From positions 16,773,501 to 16,837,500 of the forward strand of contig NC_133020.1 of the NCBI RefSeq assembly GCF_048564905.1: 64,000 nucleotides of DNA, written 5' to 3'. Source of the DNA: Vicugna pacos. Lineage: Eukaryota; Chordata; Mammalia; Artiodactyla; Camelidae. A model generated the notes under the pieces. That model searched no databases. It was not told the origin of the DNA and worked only from the letters and a program-made list of their open reading frames with translations. Position numbers and translations under genes: made by a program. Shown piece by piece: positions 19,621-31,317 of the stretch (positions are counted from its first letter, which is position 1; each line of letters opens with the position of its first letter).

Positions 19621-21429
19621 CACAGCACTCCTCATGTCCCACATCCATTTTTCCTGCATCACTAGGACATGGCCATCCTCTTGCACCAACCCCCCTACTT
19701 TTTCCTGTATCAGTTGGTTCCAAGAATATGCACATTTTAAGATTTTGTACAATATGGCCAGATTTCTAATCAACAATCAGCAGGAAAAAATTGGTCTAGT
19801 GTACTTATGTATATACACACATAAGCATATATTCATAACATATTCATCATGTGTCAGCTGCCTTTTCTGAGTCTAGCCTGAAACTTAATCTGAGAATGTG
19901 TGTTTTATATTTTACAAAAAGATGGTGAGAAAAAATGGTGTTTTTTCCCATTAATGTTACTGGGAAAAAAATATTTGGAATTTTTTCTGTGGAGAGAAAT
20001 GAAAAATAATATTGGTTTTTTAAGTCAAACAGTCTGAGAACCACTGGCTTAGAATACTTGATATTATTTTTTATAATTAAAGTGAATTCAAGAAATGAAG
20101 ACTGTAATCTTATCAAGGAAATTGCTGCGTTTAATTTATAAATTCATATACTCAGGTTTTCATAATTAGAATAGCTTACCTCAAAGTGTTAGGCATTCAT
20201 AAAAACTAATCTAGGAATAAAAAATAAATATAAGCACATAGCAATAGTCAATTATATATCCTAGACAGGGCAGATACAATTATAAAATAAAAAAATATTT
20301 AAAACAGAGTTGAATAAATTATAAATTAAAGTTAGGTAAGAAAAACAATATTACATTATAAAACCTTATATTTAATACTTTGTAAATTGTGATTAAGAAA
20401 CATGTTCTTGAATGACAGTTTAAAATTTGAACAAATGTGAACAATTTCTCTCCTGGATAACAGATTTGTGAGTCTTTTTGTTTTCTCCAAAAGTTAGGAA
20501 AATAAAATATTAATTCTTTAATTGTCTTTCTTATCTAAAGACTGTCCTTCACGTCTGGGCCTAGAACAAAGAGCACAGGGAATAGTTCTCTTTCCTCCAA
20601 GGCTACAAATTTGCAGTTGATAAGAATTGGCGGAGTCATTTTTATTGCCTTGGGTAACAATGTTTAAGTCTCCTGTTCTTAGATAACAAATTCTTAGAAG
20701 TATTCTTGCCTAAGAAGGTCAGGAGACAACAGAAGAGATGTTGTCCGTGGCCTTTACTCTTAGAATCAACGTCTTTGACCTCTTTCGAGATCTAGGAATT
20801 CCAAGTTTATCTTTGCTGTTTCCAAACTCGTGGCAGAGTTTACAGTTATAAGGGAGAGGAAAAAGAACAGAAATCAATACAATCTTGAAAACGAATGTAC
20901 TCATTCTTTCTGAATACTTTGACTTATTATAGTACAGATGAGTATGAAAAATGCATGCCTGTGTGATTTAAGAATGAATGCGTTTATGATGCAGGCAAAG
21001 AACTTTGCTCCAGGTAATGAGCTGGGTTGGTGCTTTTCAAGCTTTGTTTTCAGTCATTAATGAATAGTGACATAAATTGTGTGTCTCTAGCAGCATTTAA
21101 AAAAAGAACTGTGTAGAAAATACCAGAGTGCATTGTGCCATAGCCAATACTTCTTTCCTGAAACCTTCAGCTATTAATAGTTATCTGGACGTGTTACTAC
21201 GTGTATTCCTCAATGTGAGTCACAGGCAAAAATGGCGTAAATGCCACCACACTAATGACACACTTGAACCACAGAGGTTCCCCTTTCTTCATTGAGTTTA
21301 CATTCTGGTCAGATGACTAATAAAGAAACCAGCAAGGATGATGTGATGGGGTGAGTCCAGGATCCTGAGGCAGGAACGTGAAAGACATTTCACCTAGAAC
21401 TGAGGGGTCAGGGCTGCTTCCTGGAAAAG
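19621..21429. other. Intergenic, no recognised element
   Basis: AT-rich, no gene and no confidently assigned repeat over 1.8 kb; some may be very old LINE. Confidence 0.45.
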
Positions 21430-21660
21430 TGACGTTTCAGTGAAGACCGGAGGAGTGACTAAGAACGTGGACTCTGAAGACAGACCTGTCTCAGTCCAGG
21501 GCTCCACCACTATTTCCCACCTGACTCTGTCCAAGTTACTTTTAAACTTCGGTGCCTTAATTTCCCTGTCTGTAAAAGGGAAAAATAAAGCTTCGTACCC
21601 CACAGGGCTGTTGTTCAGATTAACTGCCAGAATGAAGGTAAAACGCTCAGCCCGCCACAC
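21430..21660 (+). mobile_element. MIR SINE relic, well preserved
   Basis: GACTAAGAACGTGGACTCTGA, GGGCTCCACCACTATTTC, CTCTGTCCAAGTTACTTTT, AATTTCCCTGTCTGTAAAAG and CACAGGGCTGTTGTTCAGATT are near-consensus MIR words. Confidence 0.88.
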
Positions 21661-21829
21661 CCTTAATGTTTGCTGTTACCACGGTAGCAGTTGGGGGAGG
21701 GGTGGGCCGGGGGGGGAGGGGCCCTTGTTCTGTCCCACCGGGCCTGGAGGGACACAGGAGCTGGGTTGAGGTTGAGAACCGAGCAGAGCATAAATAAGCA
21801 AAACCCTCAGCAAAGTGATAAGGCAGAGA

Positions 21830-22020
21830 AATAAAGGCACGGCTAGATCATAGAAGGCGTCATAAACGAGACAGAAATTTGGATTTTAATCTGTGGACAA
21901 CTTGAGGGGCTTTCAAGAGTTTGGAGTGGACTGATTTCATGGTGCCAGAACCCGTGTGACAGCCCACAGTAGCTTTTGTGCATATTTTTGAAAAGGTTCC
22001 CTCTCTGGTCACAACTTCCT
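21830..22020 (+). mobile_element. Ancient interspersed repeat, 5' part
   Basis: AAATTTGGATTTTAATCTGTGGACAA and GGTGCCAG match the opening part of the ancient family at 52185-53020. Family name not assigned. Confidence 0.4.
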
Positions 22021-23142
22021 CTGGACCAGTCGAGCCCCGGACTCGGGCACAGGCCCGTCACCTTTCTGCGAACACACGGCGGCCCTCAGCGTGAAGAAAC
22101 GGGTCCCAGGGGGCTCAGTGCTGCAGGGAGGGCGGCCAGGAGGCTGCTCCAGTGATTCAGACTGGACTAAGGGTGGCTGCGGCAGTGGGGACGGAAGAGA
22201 AAGACCTGTGTAAACAGAATTAACTAGAATCGGTGATTGAGGATGTAGGCTGGAGGCAAGGATATGCTTCATGCCCTGTGATAAAAATAACAGACGTAGG
22301 ACAGAACGCACCAGCAGAACTGTTAATAATTAAACAGAGAGGCCACTAGACTGATGTGGCTTTAATGCTGTGGTGGCTTCTGTCAGCAAAGCAAAATCTA
22401 AGGGCTGTAAATGCCTCAAGGTCATGAAAAAATGAAGGTGGAGCGTTGTTTTGAATTCTGTTTATTTGCTTCTTGAATGAGTTTCTTGCTGGTGGCATGA
22501 ACAGGCTGTCTTCATCATGAACATCCCAGAGGCCTTCGAAGCATCTGGGGCGATGCTGTATTTGGTTCTTCTTCTACGAGTCGTCTGAACCTGTTCGGGT
22601 TCTCCTGCTTCCCCATTGACATCAGCGCGGCACCGATGTTTCTCGTCCCCTCTTGGATGGCTGCAGCGTGATCTGAACCCTGACCCTGACCCTGACCCTG
22701 ACCGGCTGCGCACCGGGCGCTGCAGATTCTCCCCCTCACGGCACCAGCACGTTTCACTCCCATCTCTGCTAGAGGAATGGAAATGGTAACAAGCACCATT
22801 ATAAGGTAGCATTGGCTTTTCTTTTCGTAATCACTTCTGCCATATTCCACTGAGAATTTTCAAATAAAGATGTCACATTAGCCAAGAGTTACTTTTATTC
22901 TTTTGGAGCTGTCTGACCAACAGTCGTTGGCTTTACCAGTAGGGGAAACCTGCCTAATGTCTTCTTGTTTTGACACCTAGTTGGTCAGGTCTGGATCAGC
23001 CAGTAGGTAGGCACCAGCCTAGGGTGTGATGGTCCACACCTATTAGCAGGTAAGTGTGGAAGTCACACCCACTAAAACCTCTCTGAATAGTGGAAGACAC
23101 TTCTTGCAGTCAACTGCAATCTTACTTCTTTTTTTTCCTCTT
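22021..23142. other. Intergenic, unassigned, locally GC-rich
   Basis: 22020-22200 and 22600-22760 are GC-rich with scattered CpG. On the minus strand 22515-22850 stays open in two frames. The predicted peptides are Arg/Ser/Gly-rich and match nothing I know, so no gene is called. Confidence 0.4.
22678..22701 (+). repeat. (CCCTGA)4 hexamer array
   Basis: Four exact tandem copies of CCCTGA, close to but not the vertebrate telomere unit CCCTAA. Confidence 0.9.
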
Positions 23143-23281
23143 TAATTTTTTTTTTTGGTGGGGGAGGGTATGAAAATTAGGTTTCTTTATTTATTTGTTT
23201 AACTGGAGGTACTGGGGATCGAACTCAGGACCTCGTGCATGCTAAGAACACACTCTACCACTGAGCTGTACCCTCCCCCTG
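23143..23281 (-). mobile_element. Camelid tRNA-derived SINE
   Basis: Antisense, full length, with GGGGATCGAACTCAGGACC and CTACCACTGAGCTGTACC. CAATCTTACTTCT before and TGATCTTACTTCT after mark a target duplication. Confidence 0.92.
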
Positions 23282-24671
23282 CTGTGATCTTACTTCTACA
23301 GGACGTGGATTCAAGGGAAACATCACTCATTAACCCTGAGCAGTGGGACAGCTGTAGGGGCAGTGAATTAGATGCCCAGTATTGCTCTCATGGTGGCTAT
23401 CCCAGCCTACCCCTGTCTGCTAGGAGAGTCACACCCAGTCTCACTCCTCCCAAACTAAGGAGATGCTCTATCAAGTGTTTACAACAGTGCCTCTGCCACT
23501 ATTTACATACTGGCTCTACCAAGCTCCTCCTTTCAAACTCTCCCCTTATGAATGACTCGGACACATCCAACCAAGTGCCCAGTGACAGACTAGTCTACCA
23601 TGAATCTCAAGATCCTATGGTCAACTTGTCATCCTCTGTGCATATCTCTAACTGTAGGACTCTCCCTTGGTACTTGTAGTTAATATAATCCCACTCTTCT
23701 GCAAGATTTGAACCCCCACACATCTACCTAACCCCAGTTGTCATTACCAGTAGAGTTACCAAGGTAAGAAGGGTTATTATTGGCAATACAGTTACACACA
23801 ATTATTGGACCAGTAAAATATGGCACTACTTGTTTAACCCTGCAAACCAAAAGTTTGAATAAAAGCTGTGGGCTATTTGAACCCAAGTACATGTTCTAAG
23901 CGTGGATGCTTTTGCCAGGAGCAAATATCCAGGACCATTTGGCTTGGACCATCTGTCACAAAGGACATTTTGCACAGGACCAAATATCTGCTAATCCTAT
24001 ATACAAATTGGGTTATTATACGCCTTTTCATTCTTTAGAGGTGGAAGATCAGAGGAAAAGCAATGCTTGGTCTTCAAAGGGGTTGGGGGCATCCAGGAAG
24101 GATGCCTTGGGAGCTTGGCTGGAACAGGCTTCCCCACCCAAGGCTCGCATGGGAAGCAACAGCGAGCACAAAGGGTGCGGACCTTCGGGGCCCAGGGATG
24201 CAGTGCCGAGAGCAAAGTAATTCACAAGCTGTGGGTCTGGGAGAATTCCCCCCAAGGGCAGCCCTCCTCCCTCCCTTAGCGGGCCACACCTCTGTTTGGA
24301 ATCCTTTTCACTTCCTGACCCAATACTTTGGATGGAAAATTTGTCATCTGCTCCCTGAGGGCAAAGCATTTATTTTGCCTGCGGCTCACTCTGCCCCACC
24401 TGAAATCAGCCCTGGACAGTTAAAGGAAAAACGGAATAAAACAAAACAAACCTTTCCGAGCTAGAGAAGGCACCTGGAGGCATCAAGAAAGACATCACCC
24501 CACCTCCAGCCTCTGGTAGATTAAGCCATAACATTCCTTGCGAGTAAATTTGGCTGGAAAGTCCATCTCAGGGAGGTTAGTGAGAAGTTAAGATGACTTC
24601 TAAATTCAACTGATGTTTTAAACTTCTTTGTATTTTGTTTCTTTCTCCCATTCCTGACATTTTTCCCCCCT
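23282..24671. other. Intergenic, no gene
   Basis: An open frame at 23239-23679 (plus) starts inside the SINE and has no recognisable domain. 24060-24470 is GC-rich and open in several frames on both strands, which suggests base composition rather than coding. Confidence 0.45.
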
Positions 24672-24824
24672 TTTTTGGGAGGGGGTGATTAGGTTTGTTT
24701 GTTTGTTTGTCTGTTTATTTATTTATTTACTTATTTTAATGTTGGTGGTGTTGGGGATTGAACTCAGGACCTCGTGCATGCTAAGCACGCACACACTCTA
24801 ACCACTGAGCTGTACCTCCCCCCA
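24672..24824 (-). mobile_element. Camelid tRNA-derived SINE with TTTG/TTTA tail
   Basis: Expanded tail (24692-24740), GGGGATTGAACTCAGGACC, and an ACAC insertion before CTCTAACCACTGAGCTG. Confidence 0.92.
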
Positions 24825-24989
24825 ACCCAATTCCTGAAATTTCTTGATGGAAAAAAGTTAATGCAAAATTGTGGTCTTCCAGCCCATCCTACGTGCGTGA
24901 TGACTGCCTCCTCCCAGAACTGTCTGGGGACTCCAGGAGTCCACTGAAGGATAAACAAGCATATTAAATTTTTTTTAACAGTTTCTTTG

Positions 24990-25300
24990 AGTAAAAATTG
25001 ATTTGAATAGGGCAGCAACCAATCAAGCAGATAGAAAGGAATCTAGAGATGCTGAACAAAATGAAAGCCTTCTTTGGCCAAAAAGGAGTGGGAGCAAGGA
25101 AGGGAATGGATTGGTTAGCGCAAGATTACTTTCTTTCTCTTTAGGGGATGGCTGATTACTTAACTAGTGCTGATAAGGCAATTTTCCTAATTGACTAGTT
25201 TAAAATTTCATTTCTGGAAGAGCCAAAACTGTAACTGTCTAGATTTGGTGATGCGAGGATTAGCCTGAGGGACTCCATCTTAGGCCTGTTGTTAACATTC
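24990..25300 (-). mobile_element. LTR fossil, related to the solo LTR at 2594-2995
   Basis: Shares the order GATTACTTAACTAGTGCTGA, ATTGACTAGTTTAAAATTTCATTTCTGG and GGCCTGTTGTTAACA with that element. Edges not fixed. Confidence 0.5.
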
Positions 25301-25499
25301 TAAATCTGTGAGCTTACTCCATTCCTTTCGCCTAGCTTTTTGCTGCGCATTTTAAATTGACTTAAAATTGAGTGCTATGAGCTTTTAAATACGGTCTGTG
25401 TTTCTGTTCCAGGACCTCTGGGCTAGCTAACTTGGTAGTGTCCTTGTTATCAAGTTAATTTCCCACAAGACAGAGGAATCCACGTAGATGGGATGTTTT

Positions 25500-26130
25500 T
25501 TGAGAAACTGAATGTCTAAAAACATTTCCACACTTACTCAGTAGTTTGGCGAAATACAGGGTTCTAGATTGGAAATCATTTTCCTTTAGGATTTCGAAGC
25601 TGTATCTCCATTAACATCTTGCATCCAGTGTTGCTGTTAAGGAACCTGAAGCCAATATATTTCCTAATCTTAGTTTCTCACTTTCTTACATTTTCTATTT
25701 TACATCTGCTGGTGGTTTTGCTTTACTTACTAAGGGAATACCTTTGATTTTATCTTCAAACTCTTCTTGTTTCTGATATCAAACTTCTAATTTCCAGGTA
25801 GTCTTTGCTTTCTTGAGTTTTTCCTTTTATTAAAACTTCATGCTGTTTCTTTCAAAAATATTGTATGATTTTTTTTATCTCTGGAAAAATCAGTGGTAGT
25901 TTTATTTATGAATTCTTCTATAGTCTTTTTTCTAGTGGCTTCATTCCATTTGGCTTATTATCTCATCTTTCATACTACTGAGATGTTAACTAAAGAGTTA
26001 TCATTTTTAAAGATTTTTATCTGCTCTTTTTAAGCCTATTTAGGGGTGGTGTCTTCTTGTCTCAGTATTTCTCCCTTCTGTTGCTTTGGGCTCAGCTGCT
26101 ATCACATCTCCACCTCTCGCCTATTTTCTT
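25500..26130 (-). mobile_element. Old LINE-like fragment
   Basis: TCTCCATTAACATCTTGCATCCAGTGTTGC and the following T-rich text resemble the antisense of old L1/HAL1. Low confidence. Confidence 0.35.
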
Positions 26131-26141
26131 TTTTATGATTT

Positions 26142-26270
26142 ATTTTGGAGGGGATAATTGGGTTTATTTACTTATTTATTTTTAGAGGAGGTACTGGGAA
26201 TTGAACCCAGGACCTCAGGACCTGTGAGTGTTGAGCATGCTCTCTACCACTTGAGCTATCCCCTCCCATC
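26142..26270 (-). mobile_element. Camelid tRNA-derived SINE
   Basis: GGGGATAATTGGGTTTATTT tail, GGAATTGAACCCAGGACCTC with a local CAGGACCT duplication, and CTACCACTTGAGCTATCCCC. Confidence 0.92.
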
Positions 26271-27480
26271 TCTCACCTTTTTCTTAAACCTGGATTTCTT
26301 GAGTGAGAGTCTGTGTCGGCCCTTTCCACCATCTCACCTTAATCTTAAACTTCCTGCAATCTGATTTTTGCCCTCACTCCGTGAGGGCTGTCTCAGAGAC
26401 AGCAGGGCTGTAGGAGAGTCAGCTGTGCAAAAGGGGGTCCAGCTGAGAGCAGGAGCACTGGGGACTGGCATCAGGAGAGCCCCGAAGCCAAGTCCTCCCA
26501 TTTGAGGACACGTGGAACCACCTGGGCCCCAGTCTTTTGATTCCAGGTGAGAGCTCGACAGCTTCCATTCACAGCTAACAAGTTACCAGCTGCTGCTGAC
26601 GCCTGTCCAGGGCGCACACTACTGAGAACCACTTGAATAAAGTGTTGTGACCTTACACTCCATCTATGCCCTACAGAAACATTGCTTGATTCTAACTTCA
26701 ACATTTGCTTTTTACTAAAAACTAAAAACAAACAAGATTGCTTTTGAGGACTTCCTCATAGTTTCCAGCTATCAGGGGCATGGGGGAGGTTGCTCATTGA
26801 ATAAATGGGAAAAAGAGAAGAGGGGGCAGCTGGGGATCTTCTCTCCCACCTTCTGCAGAAAATCGGCAGTGAATGGCGGTGCTCTTTGCCAGAATTCAAC
26901 ACAAGTTTATTTGGGGGGGGGGATGAGTGGAGGGTGGCAATTCATAAATTTCGTTAATTCCAGTTGCTGACAAATGTTAAAGGCAATGCAACTTATAGTC
27001 TATAAAACAAACTAAAGTTACAGATCCAAAATATACATTCATAAACTATCGAGGCATTAAATTGCTTATAACAGAACTTTTCTTTCTCCTCTCCTTTCCC
27101 TTCCTAGCAGACTTCTCCTTACTAGCATCCAAAGCTTTAAGAGGAGTCAGGCCAAGAAAACTAAGGAAACTTGCTTGGTTAACTCAGCTGGGAGCTGATC
27201 TGCAGCTGGAGGAAAACTGCCCTGTCCCCTCCGCTCTAGAACACCCAGAAGCCCAGTTCACAAACCAGAAGCCATCTCCAGAAGTAAAGTTTGTAAAAAA
27301 AAAAAAAAAAAAAAGCCAAAACTCTTTATTTTTAAGACAACCTCAGGAGGACGCAACCACAGAGGCTCTTTATTAAATTTCCAGACTACCTGACGGAGGG
27401 CATGATTATTTTAATGCAGAGCAGATGAAGAATTATCCTATTATCCACTAATAGGACCACACCCGCTCCCTGTATCTCTT
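26271..27480. other. DPPA3 upstream flank, no gene
   Basis: 26530-26640 has a short hAT-like end (CACTACTGAGAACCACTT). Poly-G at 26912-26922 and poly-A near 27295-27314. No coding signal. Confidence 0.45.
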
Positions 27481-27492
27481 TACTCTTTACTC

Positions 27493-27534
27493 ATTTGCAT
27501 TAAAATAGGCCAGCTGATTGGCTGACCCATTGTT
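27493..27534 (+). promoter_or_regulatory. Likely DPPA3 promoter motifs: octamer, inverted CCAAT, SOX-type site
   Basis: About 200-240 bases upstream of the DPPA3 ATG: perfect octamer ATTTGCAT (27493-27500, POU/OCT4-type), ATTGG (27517-27521, inverted CCAAT box, NF-Y-type) and CATTGTT (27528-27534, SOX-type). The motifs are seen; regulation by OCT4/SOX2 is inferred from their presence and from DPPA3 being a pluripotency gene. The transcription start is probably between about 27540 and 27700. No TATA box is obvious. Confidence 0.5.
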
Positions 27535-27731
27535 TTTAAGAGGAAACTTGACTTAGGTGTTTAGGTTAGGTTTTTCTCCCACCAGCTTGTGTTGGAGTTT
27601 GGGTTTCTCTTGCCCGTTGTTGGTGCCATTGTTCTTCCAGGCTACTTGGCAGCAACTTGGGGGTCTAAAGGGTCACCTTCCACTGGAACCCAAAGATCCA
27701 GGAGGAGCTTCAAGTTGTGGCTTGGCTCCCA

Positions 27732-30700
27732 ATGGATTCGTCAGAGCCTGACCCCACCTGGACCTTGGAGTTTGCTCAAATGTCCATGGACGAGAATTCC
27801 CAGGAAGTACCAGGTAAGCCAGACCTGAGGACAGGGAGTTGGGGAAGGTGAGAGGCTGCCTTCCCTTTTCTCTCTACTGACTTCAGTCTTTTAAGGAGAA
27901 GTGCAGTTAAGGAAACCTTTTTGGAGCAGAGGAGGGCCAGGGAACGTAGGGCCCTCCAGTGGGGGTAAAAAAAGAGGCAAGAAAAGTCGAGGAGAGGTGT
28001 CAGGAATACGTCAGTCGTTTCAAGCCCGTTTTCTGGGGAAAAGCCATCCAACTTCTCCTAGACCAAGTGGCTCAGAGCATCTTACATGATCAGTATTTTC
28101 ATCAGCCACACACGTCAGCCTTGTAAAGGGGCCAGAATACAAGACCTAAACTTTCAGGTTAACCTAAAGCGTTTCTTAATTTCACCAATGTTTTTGGGAC
28201 TGGTGTTCCAGCTAAATTTACCCTTTAGGAATGTTAATAAAATAGGGAAATGGCCTTTCAGACGAGACTGAAGAAAGGGGTGAGTTTATAAAAGCCAGTG
28301 AATGCTCTGTGATGTAAATTAGCAGGAGGGACACTGGAGGTCTTAGAAACTGCTCCAGGAATACTGCCAATCAGGTCCCCACTTTTCTGGGTTCTCTTCT
28401 TGGAGCCCCACATGATCAGAGGTCTGACCCATCTGGTTCGAAAACTTATTACCCTGACTTAGGGCGGGGACAGGTGGTGTAGGGTAGTGATGGTGGGTGA
28501 CCAGGAGCCACACCCCAACTACCCTCTGGGCAGCTAGGAAGCTGGGAGGGTCCTCGCTGACTTCTAGTCTGCCCTCTGCCCTCAGCCTCCAGACGCAGAC
28601 AGTCTCCCCTGCATCATGAGGATAGCATGTAGACAAGGGGGAAAAGGTATTTACGAAGAGCATATCAGCATAATATGCAGAGTCTCTTCCTTGAATCTGA
28701 TTTAGTAACTAACAATTCCACAACCGGGGATCTTTTATTTCCCTGCGTACAATTCCATAGAAGTTGAATGGATCCTTACTCTTGAGATGTAATACTTTCA
28801 CATACAGGAGAAATTAACGTTAGCTGCCTTATTGTATGAGATGAGTATGTATGGAATTTGCTTAATGGTTTGGATGGGAAGAGGTAAGAGTGAGTGATTT
28901 CCCAAAATACTGGGTTTGAGTGGAAAGATCTGATAGCATGAAAAAGCTGAGTATAACCGGAGAGGGTGATGGCCACTCGGACGTCCTAGTCCTGCTTAAG
29001 GATGGGGATTGGGGAGAAACTTGTATTTGGGGTTCCTTTGTTTCATAGGTGTAGGTTTTTTCCCCCCAGAAAAAAAAAAAACTTAAAGAGGTTTATAATT
29101 GTTATAAAGTTGAACTGCTGAAACTTGTTACACTGAATCATGTTGACTTGCAGCATTAGGGCGTTAGGTCCCTGCATTATACATGCATTAAAAATTCATC
29201 TTGTAATAATATATAATGGAACCTACAGGAACTAACATTGGGTTTTTGTCTGTTTGTTTTTTTAATGGAGGTGCTGGGGATTGAACCCAGGAACTCCTGC
29301 CTGCTGAACATGCACTCCACCACTGAGCTATACCCTCTCCCCAAAACTAACACTGTAAATCAACTATACTGAAAAAAAAATTTTGATTCACACAAATGAA
29401 AATGGAAAAACTGCTAACATCTGAGTTCTGTCCCCTGATTTTTCTGATTGGAATCATACTTAGGTAACTTTTGACCCTATGAGAAAACATCTAGCATTCA
29501 GAACTACCAATGACATGAAAAAAAAATTGTTTTGATAAAAAGACATTTCCCATCATAGTGGATTTTTTTTTTTAATGGAGGTCCTGGCACGTGAACCCAG
29601 AACCTTGTGCTTGCTGAGCATGTGCGCTACCACTGAGCTACACCCTCCCCCACATAGTGGATTCTTAAGTCTGCTCTCAACCAGCGGCATGTGAGATCCT
29701 CACCCTGAGGAACTTCCTACCGGCCTTGTTGAGCTAGTTGAGAGGAGGCGTCGTTTGGGCGTGACATGAGTTGACTTCTGGATGTTGCAATTCGCCTTAA
29801 TGGATCTGAACTTTCTCTTTTCTTTCAGCTGCTTCTCAATCTATCTCCGAAGTGTTGGCAAAGAACCTTAGTAATCTGACTCTCACCCCTAGCACCGTAT
29901 TGCCTTCCCATCTACCAGACCAGCCACGGCAAGAGAGTGGACGGACGCTTGGTAAAGGCATACTCTACAGGAGGAGAGGGGCCAGGACATTGCTAACTGC
30001 TCGGCAAGAAAGGATGGAAAGGATGATTCAATTTATTAAAAACCGGTACAGCAGACCATTTCCTATGGTGAGTTTATGCCCAGCTCTAGAGGGTGGGGGG
30101 CACTCAAATCGACTAAGATGTTACCAGTGAGGAGCAGCAGTCACCTACAACTGTACTCAGGAAGGCAGGATGTGAGGAACACTCGGTTCTTCAAGATTCT
30201 CCACCTTCTCTTATGGTAGACGTGTAGCATTAGTGATCTGAAGTTTTCTTCATAGTTTATAATATTTCTTTTTTTTCTCTTTCCTATGAAGTCACGGTCT
30301 CAAAGAGAACCACGGTCCAGGGATGTTGAGGTAAATAGAAATTCTCTCTCTATGCAAGTGGGTGGGTATCTGCTGTTTGGGGAGAGGGGGAAAGGCAAAT
30401 TGCTTTGGACTTTCTGAATCTCCAGAACTCTGGAGCAATCAGTTCCTATGTGTACTTTAAGAAAAATAAAGTCTATATTTTTTGAGCACTCTTAGGTCTC
30501 CAGCAAAACTGAGCAGAAGGGGCAGAGTTCCACACATTCAGTCTGCCTCTCCCAGTTAACAGTGTGGAACCTATAGGGACACGTTGTTATCCCTAACGTC
30601 GAGGCTTGGTTTCCAGTAAGGTTCACTCTTGGTGTCACGTTGGTACTTTTTCACGTGCTGTCACAAACATGAAGCTGAACACCCTGAAAGAGGAGAAACC

Positions 30701-31317
30701 TGAGCACAGAAAAGTCCAGATTTACTTTTTGGTGGGAGGTGGTAATTAGGTGTATCTTTTACTACTTTTGGTGGAGGCAGATTGAACCCACAACCTCACG
30801 CATGCTAGGCACGCACTCTGCCACTGAGCTATACCTTCCCCTACTTTTTCCTCTTTAAAATTGATGTATAGTTGATGGACAGTATTATAAGTTGTGTGAC
30901 AGTGATTCACAATTTTGAAAATTTATACTCCATTTATAGTTATTGTAAGATATTGGCTCTGTTCCCTGTGTTGTCCAGGAACGTACTGACGTTGCCATTA
31001 CAGAATGACAATCTGGCATTCTTTTGGCAGCCATACAGTTCAGTCCTGCCTCTTTTTTTTTTTTTTCCCCCTCAGAAGTTTTTTCGGTCCTGACCATTTT
31101 TTAGTGTTCTACATACCAGAAGTCATAATAACAGGCAATACTGGATTTGAGGATTGCTAACATCTCTTTGTACAATGAATTTGTTATTTTAAATTATTAA
31201 TCAATTAATCCACTTCATTCTTTTTTCCAGACCCAATCAAGAGTGGAAATATTTAGATGTACCTGTAATTACTGCCTGTATCATCGAGATCTTTCCCAGG
31301 ATACTTATGAGAATTAA
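27732..31317 (+). CDS. DPPA3: Developmental pluripotency-associated 3 (Stella/PGC7), four coding exons
   Basis: Maternal and germ-cell chromatin factor. In mammals it protects the maternal genome from TET3-driven demethylation through H3K9me2 chromatin and restrains UHRF1/DNMT1 in oocytes. Coding exons: 27732-27813, 29829-30067, 30292-30330 (39 nt) and 31231-31317 (stop TAA 31315-31317), all GT-AG, total 447 nt and 148 residues (human 159, mouse 150). Seen: N-terminal MDSSEPDPTW; conserved LAKNLSNLT at about 36-44; basic RRRGARTLLTARQERMERM, aligning with human SRRGVRTLLSVQREKMARL, the segment tied to UHRF1 binding; Arg-rich SRSQREPRSR (nuclear-localisation-like); and C-terminal RCTCNYC matching the conserved CxCxxC. 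The N-terminus and C-terminal tail diverge from human, as usual for this fast-evolving family. GDF3 lies head-to-head about 13 kb upstream. Four antisense SINEs sit in or near its introns and 3' side. Confidence 0.95.
29190..29378 (+). mobile_element. L1 3' end split by a SINE, DPPA3 intron 1
   Basis: AACACTGTAAATCAACTATACTG plus an A-run is the L1 sense tail. GGAACTAACATTG before and AAAACTAACACTG after the SINE look like its target duplication. Confidence 0.6.
29258..29342 (-). mobile_element. Camelid tRNA-derived SINE, DPPA3 intron 1
   Basis: TTTAATGGAGGTGCTGGGGATTG and CCACCACTGAGCTATACCC; head only. Confidence 0.92.
29563..29652 (-). mobile_element. Camelid tRNA-derived SINE, DPPA3 intron 1
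   Basis: GTGAACCCAGAACCTTGTGC and CTACCACTGAGCTACACCC. CATAGTGGATT occurs on both sides (about 29553 and 29654). Confidence 0.92.
30727..30842 (-). mobile_element. Camelid tRNA-derived SINE, DPPA3 intron 3
   Basis: GGTGGTAATTAGGTGTATC tail, GATTGAACCCACAACCTCAC and CTGCCACTGAGCTATACC. Confidence 0.9.
30845..30985 (-). mobile_element. L1 3' end, antisense, DPPA3 intron 3
   Basis: AAATTGATGTATAGTTGATGGACAGTATTA ... GATATTGGCTCTGTTCCCTGTGTTG, a diverged L1 tail. Confidence 0.7.

Noticed and set aside
22678-22701. Interstitial telomeric repeat
   Set aside because: The unit is CCCTGA rather than CCCTAA and there are only four copies.
23239-23679. 146-codon open frame
   Set aside because: Its start lies inside an antisense SINE and the rest matches no family I recognise.
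24063-24464. 133-codon open frame
   Set aside because: Several frames on both strands are open across the same GC-rich stretch and none shows a domain, splice or repeat-free context.
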